Assembly: GCA_965248765.1 (NCBI GenBank)
Contig: CBDFKF010000004.1
Location: 1,488,001-1,552,000, forward strand
Origin: CBDFKF01 sp965248765
GTDB lineage: Bacteria; Pseudomonadota; Alphaproteobacteria; VGEJ01
Direction of reading: 5' to 3'
Length of the DNA stretch: 64,000 bases
The position numbers and the translations under genes were made by a program. Shown piece after piece: positions 60,578 through 64,000 of this stretch; position 1 is the stretch's first letter, and each line of letters opens with the position of its first letter. The notes beneath the pieces were generated by a model, which was given only the letters and a program-made list of their open reading frames with translations, was not told the DNA's origin and made no database searches.

Positions 60578-61056
60578 ACGAAGAGAGGATCGGGCGGGGC
60601 ATCTTCCAACGATCTTTCCGCAAACCGGCAGAGCGGGGCGACGTGCCCGCGAAGCTCTTCGTAGAACAGGAAGGGGCCGATCGCGTTTCGGTTGATCGGC
60701 TTGATCACGCACCTCTGGAAGAGATGACCCAACTAGGCAACCGAAACGCCGCGAAGCGCGACGCCAACCGGCGTTTCTATGGTTGGGCCGTTCTTACGGT
60801 CAGGGACGCCTCTCAGAATGGGAGATTGGTCGAGGCTGATCCGACTCTCGACAACGACTACCACGCCAATATCGTGCTCCCCGTTGTTTTTGGCTCAGAC
60901 CTACTCGACGATGATGCCTTTCAGCACGCCCAGGAGCTCGCGCGGGCATCGTCCCTACTAGAGCCTGCTGGGGCCCGATGCTTGGCGGTGGCCGTGCAAT
61001 CGGCGATATCTGGGCCTGAGGGTCGAGATCCGCTGCGAGAGCTGCGATCGCGTTAA
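60547..61056 (+). CDS. Unrecognised 169-residue protein, third gene of the operon
   Basis: Best start GTG 60547, inside the end of the second gene. Segments: RSFRKPAERGDVPAKLFV, VSVDRLDHAPLEEMTQLGN, RRFYGWAVLTVRDASQNGRLVEADPTLDNDYHANIVLP, then a helical end. The block FYGWAV…GR-V…DP…N-Y-H-A-x-I-LP looks like a conserved, unnamed active or binding region with a central His. Cytoplasmic, no membrane part. It converges with and overlaps by four bases a broken heme-c gene. Function unknown. Confidence 0.65.
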   Translation: MAPVPAADPVNEERIGRGIFQRSFRKPAERGDVPAKLFVEQEGADRVSVDRLDHAPLEEMTQLGNRNAAKRDANRRFYGWAVLTVRDASQNGRLVEADPTLDNDYHANIVLPVVFGSDLLDDDAFQHAQELARASSLLEPAGARCLAVAVQSAISGPEGRDPLRELRSR

Positions 61057-63068
61057 GCGCCTAGAAACGACCAACCGTCGTCGGCCGACCGGCGGAAACT
61101 TCCTTGGACGAAAACGCCGTGATGCGAATAGCCCCTGAAGCTGGCGATCGTCCCCTCCAGAACCACGCGTCTTGTCCGTACCCGTTCGCTCAACACGGCG
61201 TTGATCAGGTTGCCATTGGCATCGATCTGGCCGACCAACCGGAAGACCCCGGGCCGACCGGATTCGGAACGTCCGCACTCGAACCCCAGCGGAACGATTA
61301 CGTGCCCGGCGGTTTCGATCGTCAGCTGACACGAGCCGCCGGGGACGTGATCCGATGCCCACGTCAGTGTGCCCGTCCAGACACCATCGATGGGATCTCG
61401 CGCGACCTCACTCGGCGCGACCTCGGCCTCCACCGCGGCGCGCGATGGGATCTTAGGCGCTGGGGCGGGGGCTTCGACCTCGCTCGTTCCGTACTCTTTC
61501 GTCGCCGCGATCGGCAGCGTACCCGCCAGCAGGGTTCCCGTGCCGAACTCTCTTTGGAGGCGGGCAAACAGCTGGATGAATTCCTCCCTGGGCACATTCT
61601 TCCGGACCAGCAGCGCTTTGGTCTCGAGGCTCGCGCGCGTGCGATTGAGCTTCTCCAGCAGTTCTTCCTCCGTCAAACCGAGCTCGGCCGCGGCCTGGCG
61701 TAGATCGACCGCTCGCTCGAAGCGATCGGCCAGTGCCGAGATCGGCTCCCGCCCCTGACCATCGCGCCGGGCCGGATCGATCCCCGCACGGCTGAGCGCC
61801 TCGATGAACCGCTCCCTGTCTTCCTCCAGCAGTCCGTCGAATTCCGCCGCCGCCGGATAGAGCCCTTCTATGCTCTCGAGATCTTCCGCCGAGAACGCCG
61901 CCGATTCGTGCGCATACGGCCGAATTTCGTCGACCGCGGTCTGTATGCCATTGTCATGGCACCCCATACACGAAATGCCGTTGATGATCTCCGGCCGATC
62001 GGGGCGATTCCTGTCGGAGACGATGTTGATGGGCGCCGGGTCGTTGAGTCTATTGCCCCGCGCATTTACCAGCAGATAGCCCTGGAAGTGGTTCGGCAGA
62101 CTGAAGGTGATTTCGCCGCCATCATGTTGGAAGCCGGCGGCGCCGCCGGGTCCAAGAGGATGCGCAAGGAGGTTCTTCCTCCCAGCGCCGCTGGCGAAGT
62201 CGTAGCTCTTCCAATAGGCCCCGTAGTTCGAATCGTGTCGCTCTATGAGGCGGTTGTTCCGCGAGACACCAGACACCGTTACCCCCGCCCGCGCGGCTTG
62301 GTGCAGGCGAATGTTGAGGTCGACCTCGGCGCCGAGAAGCGCCTCAAGCTGTCGCGCCGTATCCGGCAGCGCGAGAAGCTCATGATAGAGCGGCGGGCGA
62401 GACGCCTTGAACACGAACCAATCCGCCCGGACAAAGGCCAGCGCCGTGCCGGGAAAATTGCGCACCATGTTGTAGAAGTTGGTCTCGTGCGCGACGCCGT
62501 AGGGGTTGCCCTCGATCAGCTTCTCCCACTGATCGGGCGTCCATCCAAGATCCTCCAGATGCACGCGATAAATGGTCTCGTACGGATCGATTGCGACCGG
62601 TCGCACGACTCTCCTCTTCCAGCTCAGGCTGTTGAGCAGCTTGGCCAAGCCGTCGCGATAGACCTGCAGGTTGGTGTCGCTCTCATGGTAGTTGTGGAGA
62701 TGGGTGAGCGTGAAGTAACGCGCTGTCTTACCTTTGGTGGAGCTGAGGTTGCCGAGGTCGTTCACGATGTATTGCACGATCTCGCCGTCGGTCACGAACG
62801 GGCGCTCCGCCAGCCGTTGGTTTTGATCCCTGTCGTCTAGAGAAATGATCCAGCGCCGCACGAGCTCTTTCTCATCGTCGGGAACCGGCGGACGATCGCC
62901 GGCTCCGAACTCGTAGAGCGCGGCGCCATCCGGCATCTGGTTGGAGCGGATCATGCTGAAGAGGCGAGAGATTTGTGGCCGCCCCGGTACCACCAGTTTT
63001 GACTCGGCGAGCCGGTCGATATCGAGAACGTAGTCGAACCCGCCCTTCGCATCGGCGAATCGCCGCAC
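61053..63068 (-). pseudogene. Large heme-c protein, N-terminus cut off by IS21
   Basis: About 671 residues remain, beginning VRRFADAKGGFDYVLDIDRL right at the IS end. This first part resembles Planctomycete-type cytochrome c modules (KLVVPGRPQISRLFSMIRSNQMPDG). A conserved middle (TARYFTLTHLHNYHESDTNLQVYRDGLAKLLNSLSW) leads to a heme c site ISCMGCHDNG. Helical segments follow, and a C-terminal beta domain (GVWTGTLTWASDHVPGGSCQLTI to VFVQGSFRRS) that may be an isolated module. Heme attachment implies a periplasmic location, but the signal and first domains are lost. The frame runs on through the IS only by chance. Confidence 0.7.
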
Positions 63069-63081
63069 TGTCAACGGCGGC

Positions 63082-63117
63082 GTAAAAATGTACCGGCGCG
63101 GCGTCGTAAAAATGTAC
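63082..63117. repeat. IS21 subterminal direct repeats
   Basis: GTAAAAATGTAC occurs at 63082-63093 and 63106-63117, 24 bases apart. Multiple short repeats near the ends are binding sites for the IstA transposase in IS21 elements. Confidence 0.65.
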
Positions 63118-63189
63118 TGCGGGCTGGGTGGTAGCTTGTCCCCGTAGTCCACGGGAGGGGGCTGTGGGCCGACGGGGACAAGCGGGGGG

Positions 63190-63954
63190 TTATTCGGACG
63201 GTTGCCGGCGTCGTGACCGGCTCTGCTTGAGGCGGTAGCTCTCGCCGTTGATCTCCAGGATATGGCCATGGTGGGTGATGCGGTCGAGCAGCGCGCCGGT
63301 GAGGCGCTCGCTGGCGAACACCGTTGTCCATTCCTGGAAGGGCAGGTTTGAGGTCACGATGGTGGCGCCGTTCTCGTAGTGCCGGCTGAAGACGTCGAAC
63401 AGCAGCTCGCTTCTGGTCTGCGACAGGGGCCCGTAGCCGAGCTCGTCGACGATCAGGAGATTGACCCTGGCGAGCTGGGCCTGGAGGCGGAGCAGCCTCT
63501 TCTCGTCGCGCGCCTCGATCAGCTCGTGGACCAGATGGGAGGCTGTGGCGAAGCGCACGCCGAGGCCCTTGTGGCAGGCGGCGAGGCCGAGGGCGAGAGC
63601 GACATGGGTCTTGCCGACGCCGCTCGGGCCGAGCAGGATTAGGTTCTCGCGGCGCGCGATATACTCGCCGCGCGCGAGATCCAGCACCAGCATCTTGTTG
63701 AGCGCCGGGATCGCCTTGAAATCGAAGCTCTCAAGCTGTTTGACGACAGGGAACCCGGCCTGCTTGATAAGCCGCTCGACGAGGCGGCGCTCGCGGTCGA
63801 TCAGCTCCATCTCCACCAGCCGGGCCAGGAACCGCACATGATCCAGGCCCTCGGCCGCGCACCGGCGCGCCAGTTTCTCGTATTCCCGCAGGAAGGTCGG
63901 CAGCTTCAGCCTCTTCAGGTGATGTTCGAGCAGGATGCGGGGGGCCTCAACCAT
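63190..63954 (-). CDS. istB: IS21 helper ATPase IstB
   Basis: A 254-residue AAA+ ATPase. Walker A LLGPSGVGKTHVALALGLAA, Walker B VNLLIVDELGYGPLSQ, sensor region ATIVTSNLPFQEW, and the typical start LLEHHLKRLKLPTFLREYEKL. IstB loads the IstA transposase on target DNA. ATG 63954 is preferred; a GTG at 63966 would add four residues. The frame is complete. Its partner lies outside the window. Confidence 0.92.
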   Translation of the reverse strand: MVEAPRILLEHHLKRLKLPTFLREYEKLARRCAAEGLDHVRFLARLVEMELIDRERRLVERLIKQAGFPVVKQLESFDFKAIPALNKMLVLDLARGEYIARRENLILLGPSGVGKTHVALALGLAACHKGLGVRFATASHLVHELIEARDEKRLLRLQAQLARVNLLIVDELGYGPLSQTRSELLFDVFSRHYENGATIVTSNLPFQEWTTVFASERLTGALLDRITHHGHILEINGESYRLKQSRSRRRQPSE

Positions 63955-64000
63955 GGCCGGCCCCACCGGCCAGCGGGGTGGCGTAGTCGGCGCTCCGCGT

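Larger units (their letters stand above)
63069..64000 (-). mobile_element. IS21-family element, left part (continues beyond the window)
   Basis: The end TGTCAACGGCGGCG at 63069 is followed by two copies of GTAAAAATGTAC, as in IS21-type ends. The element carries istB, with istA expected upstream past 64000. The left border was placed where the host heme-c reading frame gives way. The target duplication cannot be seen. Confidence 0.75.

Overview
The window is GC-rich (roughly 65% by eye) bacterial DNA, most likely from an alphaproteobacterium of Rhodospirillales type. This rests on the sfsA-map-radC gene string, a persulfide-sensing ArsR repressor beside a SoeABC-type sulfite dehydrogenase, liv-type amide/amino-acid binding proteins, and the general codon style. 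It reads as a chromosome that is metabolically rich but visibly scarred. Four mobile elements or remnants of them, one prophage-like patch and at least ten genes with frameshifts or deletions lie among intact genes.

1-2.4 kb: a minus-strand operon (59-aa ORF, DUF4142, frameshifted cupredoxin, cytochrome P460) faces a divergent c'-like cytochrome, possibly a nitrosative-stress or hydroxylamine module. 2.6-9.1 kb: a broken TolB/TPR gene, a phytanoyl-CoA dioxygenase, an IS1202-like element with a 16-bp target duplication, an SMP-30 lactonase, a small membrane protein and an EamA exporter. 9.2-15.6 kb: alkylation repair genes (ogt, Ada-AlkA), a lipoprotein, a SUMF1-fold protein, a deleted amidohydrolase, small secreted/SnoaL proteins and an ETHE1-rhodanese fusion.

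15.7-28.8 kb: an IS5-type element sits exactly in the stop codon of an orphan binding-protein gene. Upstream of that gene lie both subunits of an N,N-dimethylformamidase and a glyoxalase II. Then come a frameshifted glycosyltransferase, a TetR gene divergent from a carotenoid oxygenase across a perfect palindrome, an acetamidase/formamidase, an SDR, a multiply frameshifted methyltransferase and a second binding protein. 28.8-31.4 kb: an acyl-CoA ligase and livF, without any liv permease genes.

31.5-40.5 kb is a recombination patchwork: a truncated sulfotransferase fused to a truncated group II intron, an IS3 scrap, the C-terminal two-thirds of a type ISP restriction-modification enzyme, prophage replication/nuclease genes, a methylase fragment and a broken beta-barrel gene.

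40.6-48.5 kb is a coherent sulfur locus: an SqrR/BigR-like repressor whose two cysteines are 66 residues apart, SoeC-SoeB-SoeA, a candidate operator in front of soeA, a TauE/SafE exporter, a TIGR02186 protein, TusA and CcdA. 48.6-58.8 kb holds an acyl-CoA synthetase, SDR, a GAF-GAF-PAS-cyclase interrupted by a frameshift, alanine dehydrogenase, DUF6494, radC, map, sfsA, a CinA-like protein and a GNAT.

58.9-64 kb: tRNA-Leu(TAA), a gene-poor stretch, an overlapping three-gene operon of unrecognised proteins, a convergent heme-c protein cut by IS21, and the left part of that IS21 element. The three-gene operon is my best candidate for an undescribed system. The sulfur locus is the best understood interesting region.
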